Part shown: positions 7,647 through 20,970 of the stretch, piece by piece
Position numbering within the stretch: the first letter of the stretch is position 1
Layout of the letters: every line of letters starts with the position of its first letter
From: an uncultured Alphaproteobacteria bacterium
GTDB lineage: Bacteria; Pseudomonadota; Alphaproteobacteria; HIMB59
DNA: 59,910 nucleotides
Direction: 5' to 3'
Assembly: GCA_902527525.1 (NCBI GenBank)
Contig: CABZOW010000003.1
Location: 1-59,910 of the forward strand
Notes under the pieces: model-generated
Database searches by the model: none
The model's input: only the letters and a program-made list of their open reading frames with translations
Told to the model about the DNA's origin: nothing
Made by a program: the position numbers and the translations under genes

Positions 7647-8473
7647 TGTTTGATGATTTTATTGTAAGAGCTTTTGCAGCAGGAATTGGTTTAGCATTTA
7701 TTACAGGTCCTTTAGGATGCTTTATTGTTTGGAGAAGACTTTCATATTTTGGTGATACAATTGCACACTCTGCATTATTGGGGGTTACTATAGCTTATGC
7801 TATGAATTTCAATTTAATCATAGCCGTATTTGTTGTTTCTTGCTTACTTGCTATATCTTTACTTTTTTTACAAAGGAGAACAAGTCTTCCAGATGATGCT
7901 TTATTAGGTCTTTTAGCTCACTCTGTATTAGCGATAGGTTTAGTTCTTTTAGGTATACTCTCATTTATTAGAATTGACCTTATGGGTTTACTTTTTGGAG
8001 ACATTTTGTCAGTTAATTTCACTGATGTTTTATTTGTTTGGATTGGTGGAAGTATTGTTTTAACTATATTAATTTTAATTTGGAGGCCATTATTTGCTGG
8101 GACAGTCAACTTAGAATTAGCCAAAGCAGAAGGATTAAATCCTGACCTAGCTACTGCAATCTTTACTTTGCTAATAGCTAGTGTCATTGCAATATCTATA
8201 AAAATTGTTGGGATATTATTAATTACTGGTCTTCTAATCATTCCCGCATCTGCCTCAAGAAATTTATCCTCCACACCAATTCAAATGGCAGTTATATCCT
8301 CAATTATAGGTATTGCTTCAGTAGTTCTTGGTATTCAAACTTCAATGATATGGAATACTTCTACAGGCCCAACAATTCTAGTAATAACATTAAGTATCTT
8401 TATACTCACGTTACTGCCACTGAAAAAATTGCTAATTTCGAAAAAAAAAATAGAATTGTCAGATAAAAGATGA
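7646..8473 (+). CDS. znuB: Zinc ABC transporter, permease
   Basis: Inner-membrane channel of the zinc importer, ABC-3 family. 275 residues, almost entirely hydrophobic with seven to nine helices. Family features include GPLGCFIVWRRLSYFGDTIAHSALLGV (about 20-46) and the late LLITGLLIIPASASRNL segment (about 190-206). It overlaps znuC by one base, and its stop overlaps the zur ATG (ATGA), so all three genes form one tightly coupled transcript. Confidence 0.96.
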   Translation: MFDDFIVRAFAAGIGLAFITGPLGCFIVWRRLSYFGDTIAHSALLGVTIAYAMNFNLIIAVFVVSCLLAISLLFLQRRTSLPDDALLGLLAHSVLAIGLVLLGILSFIRIDLMGLLFGDILSVNFTDVLFVWIGGSIVLTILILIWRPLFAGTVNLELAKAEGLNPDLATAIFTLLIASVIAISIKIVGILLITGLLIIPASASRNLSSTPIQMAVISSIIGIASVVLGIQTSMIWNTSTGPTILVITLSIFILTLLPLKKLLISKKKIELSDKR

Positions 8474-8883
8474 GTTCTACACATACATACTCTAAAAAGA
8501 GTCAAAGTTTAACCAAAAATCAAAGAATTGTTCTTGACCTCTTACAAAACAGTGGAGAGCCTTTGAAGGCATACTTTATATTAGATAGTCTGAAGAAAGA
8601 GGGCTTAAACTCACCTCTTCAAGTTTACAGAGCTTTAGATAAATTGGTTGAATTAGGAAAAATTCACAAAATTGAGAGTATTAACTCTTTTATAATATGT
8701 AATAACTCAAATTGTGCGAGTAACACCGCTTTTACCATTTGCGAGAGATGTGGAAAGGTAAAAGAAATTAAAAATAAATATTTAACGGATGGTGTCAGCG
8801 ATCTGGTTAAGGATAATCAACTAGAAATTACAAGATATAACCTTGAATTTTATGTTTTGTGTAAGTCTTGCAAAATAAATTAA
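8470..8883 (+). CDS. zur: Zinc uptake regulator, Fur family
   Basis: Zinc-responsive repressor. 137 residues with a winged-helix N-terminal half (VLDLLQNSGEPLKAYFILDSL; QVYRALDKLVELGKIHKI) and a zinc-binding C-terminal half with CERCGKV (about 92-98) and CKSCKIN at the very end, the paired CxxC structural zinc site of Zur. Being the last gene of the zinc operon, and downstream of the double operator, it is probably autoregulated. Confidence 0.93.
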   Translation: MSSTHTYSKKSQSLTKNQRIVLDLLQNSGEPLKAYFILDSLKKEGLNSPLQVYRALDKLVELGKIHKIESINSFIICNNSNCASNTAFTICERCGKVKEIKNKYLTDGVSDLVKDNQLEITRYNLEFYVLCKSCKIN

Positions 8884-8932
8884 TCAAAAACTAATCTCCA
8901 AATAAATCGTTATTTTATTGCATTTTTGACTA

Positions 8933-8960
8933 TTGACATAAATAAAGACCTATATATATT
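8933..8960 (+). promoter_or_regulatory. Sigma70-type promoter for rplU
   Basis: TTGACA at 8933-8938, 16-base spacer, TATATT at 8955-8960. Transcription would start about 8967, only some six bases before the rplU ATG at 8973, giving a very short leader without a ribosome-binding site. Confidence 0.55.
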
Positions 8961-8972
8961 GTCCGACTTATT

Positions 8973-9497
8973 ATGTACGCAGTTCTTAAATCAGTTGGTA
9001 AGCAATTTAAAGTGTCTCCAGGAGATGTTTTAAAGATTGACAAAATAGAGGGTAACGTAGGTGATACTATATCTTTTAAAGATATCGTGGCAGTTGGAAA
9101 TGGCGATAAGTTTGAACTTGGATCTCCAGCTGTTAAAGGTGCGGAAGTATCTGCAAAATTATTGTACCAAACTAGGGATGATAAGATCAGAGTTTTTAGA
9201 AAGAATAGAAGAAAACACTTTCAAAGAACTAAAGGTCATCGTCAATATATCTCTATATTAAAGGTCATAGCAATAAAGTCCGCCATAGGAGAAGAAAGCT
9301 TTAAAGAGCCAGCTAAGAAAGCTGCGCCAAAAGTAGAAGCCCCAAAAAAAGTTGAAAAAAAGGCAGAAACTCCAAAAAAAACTGAAGTAAAAGCTACTGA
9401 AATAAAAAAAGTTGAGGCTAAAGCTGAAAAACCAAAAAAGGTTGAAGCTAAAGAAAAAAAGACTGTGAAAAAAGAATCAACTGAGGTAAAAAAGTAA
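8973..9497 (+). CDS. rplU: 50S ribosomal protein L21 with lysine-rich tail
   Basis: Large-subunit ribosomal protein. The first about 105 residues are a standard L21 ([27 protein letters not shown]). A low-complexity tail of about 65 residues follows, rich in Lys, Glu, Ala and Pro (repeats such as KKVEAKAEK). Such tails occur on L21 of several alphaproteobacteria, while the core family is near 103 residues. It is followed by rpmA after four bases, the universal L21-L27 pair. Confidence 0.95.
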   Translation: MYAVLKSVGKQFKVSPGDVLKIDKIEGNVGDTISFKDIVAVGNGDKFELGSPAVKGAEVSAKLLYQTRDDKIRVFRKNRRKHFQRTKGHRQYISILKVIAIKSAIGEESFKEPAKKAAPKVEAPKKVEKKAETPKKTEVKATEIKKVEAKAEKPKKVEAKEKKTVKKESTEVKK

Positions 9498-9501
9498 AAC
9501 T

Positions 9502-9747
9502 ATGGCAACAAAAAAAGCAGGTGGAAGTTCCAAAAACGGAAGAGACTCAGCTGGTAGAAGGCTTGGAGTTAAAAAGTTTGGTGGAGAGCACGTAATTCCT
9601 GGAAATATTATTGTTCGTCAGCGTGGTACTAAATTTTACCCGGGCGATAATGTTGGGATTGGAAAAGATCACACTCTTTTCTCCTTGGTCGAAGGCAAAG
9701 TTCTGTTCAAAAAATCACGTAACAGACAGTTTGTTTGCGTTAACTAA
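9502..9747 (+). CDS. rpmA: 50S ribosomal protein L27
   Basis: Ribosomal protein near the peptidyl-transferase centre. 81 residues, full length, starting [22 protein letters not shown] and containing [22 protein letters not shown], both diagnostic of L27. Second gene of the rplU-rpmA-obgE cluster. Confidence 0.97.
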   Translation: MATKKAGGSSKNGRDSAGRRLGVKKFGGEHVIPGNIIVRQRGTKFYPGDNVGIGKDHTLFSLVEGKVLFKKSRNRQFVCVN

Positions 9748-9779
9748 TCCCACTTAAAAAAACTTCAAATTAAACTGTT

Positions 9780-10769
9780 ATGGCATTTATTGATAAAGCA
9801 AAAATTTATATTAAATCAGGAAATGGTGGACATGGGGCTCTAAGTTTTCGCAGGGAAAAATTTGTAGAGTATGGAGGGCCCAATGGTGGCAACGGTGGTA
9901 AAGGTGGAGATGTAATTTTTCGGGGAAACAAAGGGATTAACACCTTACAACGATATCGTTTTAACCAGCATCATAATGCTCAAAATGGGACGGGTGGCGC
10001 TGGTCAATTAAAAACTGGAGCAAGTGGAAAAGATCTCATTTTAGATGTTCCTTGTGGGACAGAAATTTACACCGAAGATATGAGTATTAAAATTCATGAA
10101 ATTTTAAATGATGATGAAACCTATCATTTCTTAAGAGGTGGCCAGGGTGGAAAAGGTAACGCTCACTTTAAAAGCTCTACTAATAGAGCACCTCGTAAAT
10201 TTCAACAAGGAGAAAAAGGACAAGAGTCCACTGTTCGATTAAAGCTAAAAATATTAGCTGATGTGGGTTTAGTAGGTATGCCAAATGCTGGTAAATCCTC
10301 GATTTTAAATTTTGTGACAAATGCAAAATCAAAAGTTGCTGATTACGCGTTTACAACTCTTCATCCACATATCGGGATGGTTCAAAAAGAAGATTTAGAA
10401 TTTGTATTAGCTGATATTCCAGGGCTAATAGAACATGCAAGTGATGGAAAAGGTCTTGGTCATGATTTTTTATCTCATGTGGAAAGATGTAAAATCCTAA
10501 TTCATGTAGTAGATATCACTGAAGACAAACCTTTTCATAATTATAAAATTATTCGTCAAGAGCTTTTAAATTATGGTGCTAAAATAGAACAAAAAAAAGA
10601 GATTATTGCACTAAACAAGATAGAAATTGCTGATAAGCAAAGGGTTAAAGAAATTCAAAAGGAATTTGAGTCATCTTTAAAGCAAGAGGTAAAATTAATC
10701 TCTGCTGCTACGGGATATCAACTCGATCAATTAACAAATTTATGTTTAGAATACCTAAAAGATGAATAA
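9780..10769 (+). CDS. obgE: Obg-family GTPase
   Basis: Ribosome-assembly GTPase (CgtA/Obg). 329 residues: glycine-rich Obg fold (about 1-158, with GGNGGKGGDV and GGQGGKGNAHF) followed by the G domain with GMPNAGKSS (about 166), DIPGLIEHASDGKGLGHDFL and NKIE. It lacks the long C-terminal domain of Gram-positive Obg, as usual in this class. It overlaps the proB start by eight bases. Confidence 0.97.
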   Translation: MAFIDKAKIYIKSGNGGHGALSFRREKFVEYGGPNGGNGGKGGDVIFRGNKGINTLQRYRFNQHHNAQNGTGGAGQLKTGASGKDLILDVPCGTEIYTEDMSIKIHEILNDDETYHFLRGGQGGKGNAHFKSSTNRAPRKFQQGEKGQESTVRLKLKILADVGLVGMPNAGKSSILNFVTNAKSKVADYAFTTLHPHIGMVQKEDLEFVLADIPGLIEHASDGKGLGHDFLSHVERCKILIHVVDITEDKPFHNYKIIRQELLNYGAKIEQKKEIIALNKIEIADKQRVKEIQKEFESSLKQEVKLISAATGYQLDQLTNLCLEYLKDE

Positions 10770-11880
10770 AAAATTCACAGAATTAGCCAAAAAATCAAAA
10801 GTTATTGTCATCAAGGTTGGCTCTAATATTTTAGTTAATGAAAAGCATGTGCTGAGAAAAAAATGGCTCACCTCCTTAATTGAGGATGTTCAGAAACTCC
10901 AAAAAAAAGGATCTAAAATTATTATCGTCTCCTCTGGTGCCATCGCTCTTGGTAGAAATATTCTCTCCAAAAAAAAGTTAACTAATTTGCATGAAAAGCA
11001 AGCTGCGGCATCTATAGGTCAAATACAACTCTCACAGCAATGGCAAAAAGCTTTTGCTAATTTCAATATTAAAAGTTCACAGATATTAATCACAGCTGAA
11101 GATTTAAATGAAAGAAGAAAATATCTCAATATCCGAAATACAATTTACTCTTTATTGGATTTAAATGTTGTTCCTATTATTAATGAGAACGACACTACCT
11201 CAACAGAAGAAATTCGATTTGGTGACAATGATAAACTTTCAGCAATGATTGCGAATGCACTATCTGCTGAATTATTAATTTTATTATCTGACGTGAATGG
11301 TCTCTATACAGCCAATCCAAAAAAATCAACAGATGCTGAGTTGATTACATCTGTTGAAGAAGTGAATCAAGAAATAGAAAAATACATAGATAAAGATTTG
11401 AGTGAATTTGGTTCTGGTGGAATGTTAGCAAAAGTAAATGCTGCAAAGCTTTGTATTCAGTCTGGATCCACTATGATAATATCAAATGGATTAGTCAATA
11501 ATCCACTAGGTAACATTCATCCAACATCCTCAACATGGTTTCATCCTTCTGAAAATATTCTCACAAGTCGGCAGCAATGGATTTGGAATAGACCAATTCA
11601 AAAAGCTATTGTTCATATTGATGAAGGTGCCTCAAAAGCACTGAGGAAGAATTCAAGTCTATTAGCAATCGGTGTGAAATCTATTGATGGAAAGTTTTAT
11701 CGTGGCGATACTGTATCGATTCATTACAATAAAAAAGAATTGGCCAGAGGTATGATTAATTACGATTTTAAGGAAATGGATAAGATTAAAGGCAGAAAAT
11801 CAAAAGAATTCAGCAAAATTCTTGGTTTTGTTCGTGAAGATGAGATTATCCATAAGGATAACTTGGTGAACTCAAGATGA
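10762..11880 (+). CDS. proB: Glutamate 5-kinase
   Basis: First step of proline synthesis, phosphorylating glutamate. 372 residues: amino-acid kinase domain (IKVGSNILVNE; IVSSGAIALG; NENDTTSTEEIRFGDNDKLSAMIA; GSGGMLAKV) plus the C-terminal PUA domain (about 280-360, ending GFVREDEII). Coupled to obgE upstream and overlapping proA downstream by four bases, so ProB and ProA are made together. Confidence 0.97.
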   Translation: MNKKFTELAKKSKVIVIKVGSNILVNEKHVLRKKWLTSLIEDVQKLQKKGSKIIIVSSGAIALGRNILSKKKLTNLHEKQAAASIGQIQLSQQWQKAFANFNIKSSQILITAEDLNERRKYLNIRNTIYSLLDLNVVPIINENDTTSTEEIRFGDNDKLSAMIANALSAELLILLSDVNGLYTANPKKSTDAELITSVEEVNQEIEKYIDKDLSEFGSGGMLAKVNAAKLCIQSGSTMIISNGLVNNPLGNIHPTSSTWFHPSENILTSRQQWIWNRPIQKAIVHIDEGASKALRKNSSLLAIGVKSIDGKFYRGDTVSIHYNKKELARGMINYDFKEMDKIKGRKSKEFSKILGFVREDEIIHKDNLVNSR

Positions 11881-13130
11881 GTGATTATTTCAATAAAATT
11901 TTAAATCACTCTAAAAAAGCTACGAGTGCTATGTCCAAACTCTCTGCTAAGGATAGAAGTAGAATCTTAATGAATATTAGTGGGTTCCTTTTATCTAAAA
12001 AGGATGGGATTTTAGAGGCAAATCGAATTGACATCGATAGGGCTAAGTCAAACAATATTTCTGCACCGATGATCAATAGACTAGTGCTGACTCCCGAGAA
12101 AATTGATCAGCTATCACGTGATGTGGAGAAAATAGCTCAAATGGAAGATCCCCTCAATCAAACTTTAGAAAATTGGACCAATCCCTCAAATGGATTACAA
12201 TTTACAAAAGTCTCTGTTGCTATTGGTGTGATTGGAATTATTTATGAGTCTCGACCTAATGTCACAATAGACGCTGCATGTCTTTGTCTTAGATCTGGAA
12301 ATGTTTCTATTTTAAGAGGGGGTTCTGAATGTATTGAAACTAATAAAAAACTTTATGAATGTATTCAAGAAGCTCTAAAAGATTTGCAATTTAATCCTTA
12401 CCTTGTCTGTTTCATTCAAAACACGGATCGCAGTTTTGTTGAGGAACTATTAAAAGCCGAGGGAGACGTTGATGTCATCATTCCTCGAGGAGGAAAATCT
12501 TTAATCGAAACAATCTCTCAGAATTCTCGTGTTCCAACAATTAAACATTTAGAGGGTCTATGCCATACTTTTTGGGATATCGGATATGACAAAGACAAAG
12601 CTGCTGAGGTAATTGCAAATGCCAAACTGAGAAGGCCTGAGATTTGTGGAGCAACAGAAACGCTACTCATACATTCTGGAAATTCAGCTGAGAATATTTC
12701 TCATGTCCTAGATAACTTAAGATCGCAGGGATGTGAAATCATAGGATGTACACGACTCCAAGAGATATACTCAATTGACCGTGCTGCTACAGAGAATGAT
12801 TGGTCTACAGAATATTTAGATAAGAAAATAACTGTTAAAATAGTTGATAATGTTGAAGAATCTGTGGAACATATTAATAAATACTCTAGTGGTCATACAG
12901 AGAGTTGCTTGAGTGACAATCAAGAGTCGATCCAGTATTTTTTTCAAAATTGTAAAAGTGCCATTCTAATGAACAATGCCTCAACTCAATTTGCTGATGG
13001 CGGTGAGTTTGGATTTGGAGCAGAAATTGGAATATCCACTGATAAGCTCCATGTCAGGGGACCTGTCGGTGCAAAGCATTTAACAACTTTTAAATATCAA
13101 GTAACGGGCAACCACACCACCCGGCCTTAA
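11877..13130 (+). CDS. proA: Glutamate-5-semialdehyde dehydrogenase
   Basis: Second proline step: reduces gamma-glutamyl phosphate with NADPH. 417 residues, usual length. Family motifs: GVIGIIYESRPNVTIDAA, LRGGSE, IPRGGKSLIE, and the catalytic Cys in RRPEICGATETLLIH; the C-terminal FGFGAEIGISTDKLHVRGPVG is diagnostic. Its TAA overlaps the next ATG by one base (TAATG). Confidence 0.97.
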   Translation: MSDYFNKILNHSKKATSAMSKLSAKDRSRILMNISGFLLSKKDGILEANRIDIDRAKSNNISAPMINRLVLTPEKIDQLSRDVEKIAQMEDPLNQTLENWTNPSNGLQFTKVSVAIGVIGIIYESRPNVTIDAACLCLRSGNVSILRGGSECIETNKKLYECIQEALKDLQFNPYLVCFIQNTDRSFVEELLKAEGDVDVIIPRGGKSLIETISQNSRVPTIKHLEGLCHTFWDIGYDKDKAAEVIANAKLRRPEICGATETLLIHSGNSAENISHVLDNLRSQGCEIIGCTRLQEIYSIDRAATENDWSTEYLDKKITVKIVDNVEESVEHINKYSSGHTESCLSDNQESIQYFFQNCKSAILMNNASTQFADGGEFGFGAEIGISTDKLHVRGPVGAKHLTTFKYQVTGNHTTRP

Positions 13131-13543
13131 TGGAATTTCGCCAAAATTTACAAGAATTAAAATCTCAGATTGATTATCTTGGCTCTTTGAAAAAAGAGGA
13201 TGTTACTCATATTATTAAATCGTCGATCTATGAAATAGAAAATTTAAAAATTTTTAATGAGGAAGAATTAAATGAAATCAATAAAGTGACTCTTACCAGC
13301 GAGCCCTTTAATAATCTCTTCTTTAAATATAATAAAGAACGTTTAATTAGTAAAGGTGTCGTTTATCTAGAGGAAGAAAATGATCTTCACTTTATTATTT
13401 CGTTATTTTATTTTTTTAAACAAAGGGTGCCAATCTTGTTTCATACAAATTCAAAGTTACAATTACAGTCTGTCGACATTTTATTCAAATTTCTTGAAGA
13501 AAATGGTGTCTCTAAAAAAATTTTGATGGGAATAAATGACTAA
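13130..13543 (+). CDS. Unknown protein between proA and nadD
   Basis: 137-residue soluble protein, one-base overlap with proA and eight-base overlap with nadD, so it is clearly read as part of the operon. N-terminal half is charged and probably helical (LQELKSQIDYLGSLKKEDV). C-terminal half alternates beta/alpha (LISKGVVYLEE; FIISLFYFFKQRVPILFHTNS; VDILFKFLEENGVSKKIL). That second half loosely follows the hydrophobic pattern of the nucleotide-binding core of ProA-type aldehyde dehydrogenases, but catalytic and glycine motifs are gone. I do not recognise a named family. Confidence 0.7.
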   Translation: MEFRQNLQELKSQIDYLGSLKKEDVTHIIKSSIYEIENLKIFNEEELNEINKVTLTSEPFNNLFFKYNKERLISKGVVYLEEENDLHFIISLFYFFKQRVPILFHTNSKLQLQSVDILFKFLEENGVSKKILMGIND

Positions 13544-14093
13544 GAAGATTGGATTGTACGGTGGATTTTTTAATCCCTTTCACGAAGGTCATCTTCATGT
13601 AATTAAAAGTTCTATTGCAAATTTAAATCTTCAAAAACTGATAGTCCTTCCTACTTATCAAAACCCCCTTAAGTCAAACCAAAACGTCAAACCAATAGAA
13701 TATCAATTATCAAATATTCGCTCACAAATCAAAGAGCCTTTAGTCAAAGTATCAGATTTTGAACATCGCCATAAAATGAAATGCACGTACGATTTGCTTC
13801 AAAAGATTAGCACCAAATGTGACCTGAACTCCTTTTATTTAATAATGGGGCTTGATCAGCTTGGTCATTTTCATAAATGGAAAGAATATGAATGGATATT
13901 AAAAAATATTAGTATTTGCGTTATTTATAGACCGAGATATGATGAATTTATTGAAAATTCAACAGTCCAAAAACTATTTCCCTATTTATTTATGCCTAAT
14001 TTAGAAAAATTTATCAATAACTCTACTCCCTGTTCACATGTCCTCAGAGTTTCAGGAGTAGAAATATCATCAAGTGAGTTACGAAATTCCTAA
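13536..14093 (+). CDS. nadD: Nicotinate-nucleotide adenylyltransferase
   Basis: NAD synthesis: joins nicotinate mononucleotide and ATP. 185 residues with the nucleotidyltransferase signature GLYGGFFNPFHEGHLHVI (about 6-23), the LPTYQNPLKS loop and the C-terminal SGVEISSSELR box (SxTxxR-like). It overlaps rsfS by 20 bases, as in many bacteria where nadD-rsfS form a pair. Confidence 0.95.
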   Translation: MTKKIGLYGGFFNPFHEGHLHVIKSSIANLNLQKLIVLPTYQNPLKSNQNVKPIEYQLSNIRSQIKEPLVKVSDFEHRHKMKCTYDLLQKISTKCDLNSFYLIMGLDQLGHFHKWKEYEWILKNISICVIYRPRYDEFIENSTVQKLFPYLFMPNLEKFINNSTPCSHVLRVSGVEISSSELRNS

Positions 14094-14442
14094 TCACGAT
14101 AAAGATATCTCAGTAAAAGCTATAGTTAACTGTCTTGAAGACAATAAGGCAGAAAATATCTCAGTTATTTCTCTTAAAGGTAAAGCAGAGTTTGCAGAAT
14201 TTATGGTTGTTGCATCTGGACGGTCAAATAAGCATGTTGACTCAGTTTCAGACAAAGTTTACCGAGACCTTAAAAAACATAAACTTTATTGCAACAAACC
14301 TGAGGGAAAACCCCTTTGCGACTGGACGGTCATTGATGCGGGGCACGTTTTAGTGCATATTTTTAGAAATGAAGTACGTGAAATCTATGATCTGGAAAAA
14401 TTATGGTCCGAAGACTTTAATAGCATTAATACAGCTTCTTAA
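14074..14442 (+). CDS. rsfS: Ribosomal silencing factor RsfS
   Basis: Binds L14 and blocks subunit joining when nutrients are short. 122 residues with DYMVVASG-like EFMVVASGRSNKHVDSV, GKPLCDWTVIDAGHVLVHIF and REIYDLEKLW, all typical. A GTG start inside nadD (14074) gives the normal family length. Operon position after nadD is conserved. Confidence 0.95.
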   Translation: MSYEIPNHDKDISVKAIVNCLEDNKAENISVISLKGKAEFAEFMVVASGRSNKHVDSVSDKVYRDLKKHKLYCNKPEGKPLCDWTVIDAGHVLVHIFRNEVREIYDLEKLWSEDFNSINTAS

Positions 14443-14452
14443 AAAGTCACTC

Positions 14453-15679
14453 ATGCAAAGAACTCTACTTATCCTCATTTTAGTTTTTAATACAAATGTC
14501 AGTTTATCTGACACAAAAGAAACATATAAACAACTCAGTATTTTTAACGAGGTATATAATCGAGTAAAAAATCAATATGTTGAAGAAGTAACTGATAAAG
14601 AGTTAATAGAGAAAGCCTTGAATGGAATGCTTCAGGCCTTAGACCCGCATTCAAGCTTTATGAGTGAAGAGATTTATAAAGAGATGCAAATGGACACCTC
14701 AGGTGCATTTGGAGGATTGGGTATAGAAATTACAACTGATAAAGGTTTTATAAAAGTAGTATCCCCAATTGACGACACACCCGCCTACAATGCTGGAATT
14801 TTAGCTGGAGATTATATTACGCACTTAGATGGTACATCGGTTGTTGATATGACTTTAAAAGAGGCAATCGACATTATGAAAGGCGAACCTGGAACAACTA
14901 TAGTTTTGACAATTTTTAGATCTAGCGAGGAGCCATTTGATGTAAGTATTAAAAGAGATATAATTAAAGTTGCATCTGTGAAACATCGTCTTATTAATGA
15001 TGTCGGATATATCAGAATCATTCAATTTAACGAACAAACAACAAGTGGATTAAAAAAAAGTATCAAAGAACTTGAAGAGAGTGATAACGCTCCGATTGGT
15101 TATGTTTTGGATTTAAGAAGTAATCCTGGAGGACTATTGAACGAGTCTGTTTCTGTGACAGATATATTTCTTGATCAAGGAGAAATCGTTTCTATCAGAG
15201 GCAGGGAGAAAAAAGATGTTCAAGTTTACTCAGCTAAAAAAGGAGATCTTATTAATGGGAAACCCCTGATAATATTGATTAATGAAGGTTCTGCGTCAGC
15301 GTCTGAAATTGTTGCAGGTGCATTACAAGATCATGATAGAGCAGTTATAATGGGAATCAAATCATTTGGGAAAGGATCTGTTCAAACTATAATTCCAATT
15401 GACAGTGGTGCTATCAGACTGACTATAGCCAAATATTACACCCCAAGTGGGGATTCTATACAAGCAATAGGCATCGAACCAGATGTTGTGGTTCCAAGAG
15501 CCGAGCTAAATGTTATTGATAATAATTTTACATTTAGAGAGTCAGATTACCGTGAAGCTTTAGATAACGAAACCAATGAAGAAAGTGAAGAGGAAATCTC
15601 ACCAAGTGAAATTCTTGAAAAAGATTATCAACTGTCTCGTGCCGTAGATGCAGTGAAAACTATTGCCGTTTTAAATTAA
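14453..15679 (+). CDS. ctpA: Carboxy-terminal processing protease (S41)
   Basis: Periplasmic/envelope Ser-Lys protease. About 408 residues from ATG at 14453. I prefer this start because it gives a clean signal peptide (MQRTLLILILVFNTNVSLS) and avoids a 70-base overlap with rsfS. Domains: N-terminal helices with ALDPHSSFM, a PDZ domain (GGLGIEITTDKGFIKVVSPIDDTPA...), then the peptidase core with LRSNPGG, the catalytic Ser in NEGSASASEIV and Lys in SFGKGSVQT. It is followed directly by rppH (TAATG). Confidence 0.94.
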   Translation: MQRTLLILILVFNTNVSLSDTKETYKQLSIFNEVYNRVKNQYVEEVTDKELIEKALNGMLQALDPHSSFMSEEIYKEMQMDTSGAFGGLGIEITTDKGFIKVVSPIDDTPAYNAGILAGDYITHLDGTSVVDMTLKEAIDIMKGEPGTTIVLTIFRSSEEPFDVSIKRDIIKVASVKHRLINDVGYIRIIQFNEQTTSGLKKSIKELEESDNAPIGYVLDLRSNPGGLLNESVSVTDIFLDQGEIVSIRGREKKDVQVYSAKKGDLINGKPLIILINEGSASASEIVAGALQDHDRAVIMGIKSFGKGSVQTIIPIDSGAIRLTIAKYYTPSGDSIQAIGIEPDVVVPRAELNVIDNNFTFRESDYREALDNETNEESEEEISPSEILEKDYQLSRAVDAVKTIAVLN

Positions 15680-16152
15680 TGAAAATCAATCCTAAGGATT
15701 ATCGCCCAAATGTTGGTATGATGATTTTAAATCATCATAAAGAAATCTTTGTTGGCAAAAGAATTGATCATCCCTCCGAATTTTGGCAAATGCCACAAGG
15801 GGGGATAGACTCAAAAGAAGAATCTGAAGTTGCAGCCTTAAGAGAAATGGAAGAAGAGGTTGGAATAAAAAAGAGTAAAGTTAAATTAATCTCTCAAAGT
15901 AAAGGATGGTATTACTATTCTTTACCAAAAGATTTATCAAAAACTCTATGGAAAGGTAAATACAAGGGTCAACGCCAGAAATGGTTTTTATATGAGTTCA
16001 AAGGAAGTGAGAAAGATATAAACATTCATACGACTCATCCTGAATTCTCCGATTACAAATGGGTTAAACAAAATTTTCTTGTACCCAATATTGTTCCTTT
16101 TAAAAAGGCTATATACGAAAAATTATTAATAGAATTTAGAGACTATTTATAG
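15679..16152 (+). CDS. rppH: RNA pyrophosphohydrolase (Nudix)
   Basis: Removes pyrophosphate from mRNA 5' ends to start decay. 157 residues with the Nudix box GGIDSKEESEVAALREMEEEVGI spanning about 41-63, start YRPNVGMMILN and the WYYYSLP / GQRQKWFLYEF segments characteristic of RppH. Its 3' end overlaps the convergent atpC by ten bases. Confidence 0.95.
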   Translation: MKINPKDYRPNVGMMILNHHKEIFVGKRIDHPSEFWQMPQGGIDSKEESEVAALREMEEEVGIKKSKVKLISQSKGWYYYSLPKDLSKTLWKGKYKGQRQKWFLYEFKGSEKDINIHTTHPEFSDYKWVKQNFLVPNIVPFKKAIYEKLLIEFRDYL

Positions 16153-16508
16153 GGAGGGTTATTTACTACCTGCTCAAAAGTAACAAGAGCAGTTTCATTC
16201 CCCTCTAGTTCTTGGAAGGTTTTGGATTGTTGGAAGTTAGAATTATTGACGTCAGATAGTGACTCGATTTGATCAACTAACACCTCACAAACTTTTTCTT
16301 TCAGCATTACTAAGCCACCAGATACAAAGAAACTCTCATCTACTTTGTTTGCAGACATAATCACCATTTGGCCTGGTCGAAGGGAGCTGATGAACGGAGA
16401 ATGGTTGGGCATTGCAGCAAAATCACCCTCCGCACCTGGCAACACTGCCATTTCAACTTCTTTTTCAAAAATGACTTTTTGAGGAGATACGACCTTCAAA
16501 TTGATCAT
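16143..16508 (-). CDS. atpC: ATP synthase F1 subunit epsilon
   Basis: Rotor stalk subunit of F1. 121 residues: the N-terminal beta-sandwich (LKVVSPQKVIFEKEVEMAVLPGAEGDFAAMPNHSPFI) is intact, while the C-terminal helical part is short and acidic compared with the 130-140 residues common elsewhere. Last gene of atpHAGDC, two bases after atpD. Confidence 0.94.
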   Translation of the reverse strand: MINLKVVSPQKVIFEKEVEMAVLPGAEGDFAAMPNHSPFISSLRPGQMVIMSANKVDESFFVSGGLVMLKEKVCEVLVDQIESLSDVNNSNFQQSKTFQELEGNETALVTFEQVVNNPPYK

Positions 16509-16510
16509 AT

Positions 16511-20905
<4,395 letters not shown>

Positions 20906-20970
20906 TTTGTGTTGCTAACCAAGGTTTTTTATCACATCACTAGGCTTACGGGCATCATACAAATGACGCA

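Noticed and set aside
14369..14452. 28 extra N-terminal residues for CtpA
   Set aside because: They would overlap rsfS and bury the signal peptide; ATG 14453 is the better start.
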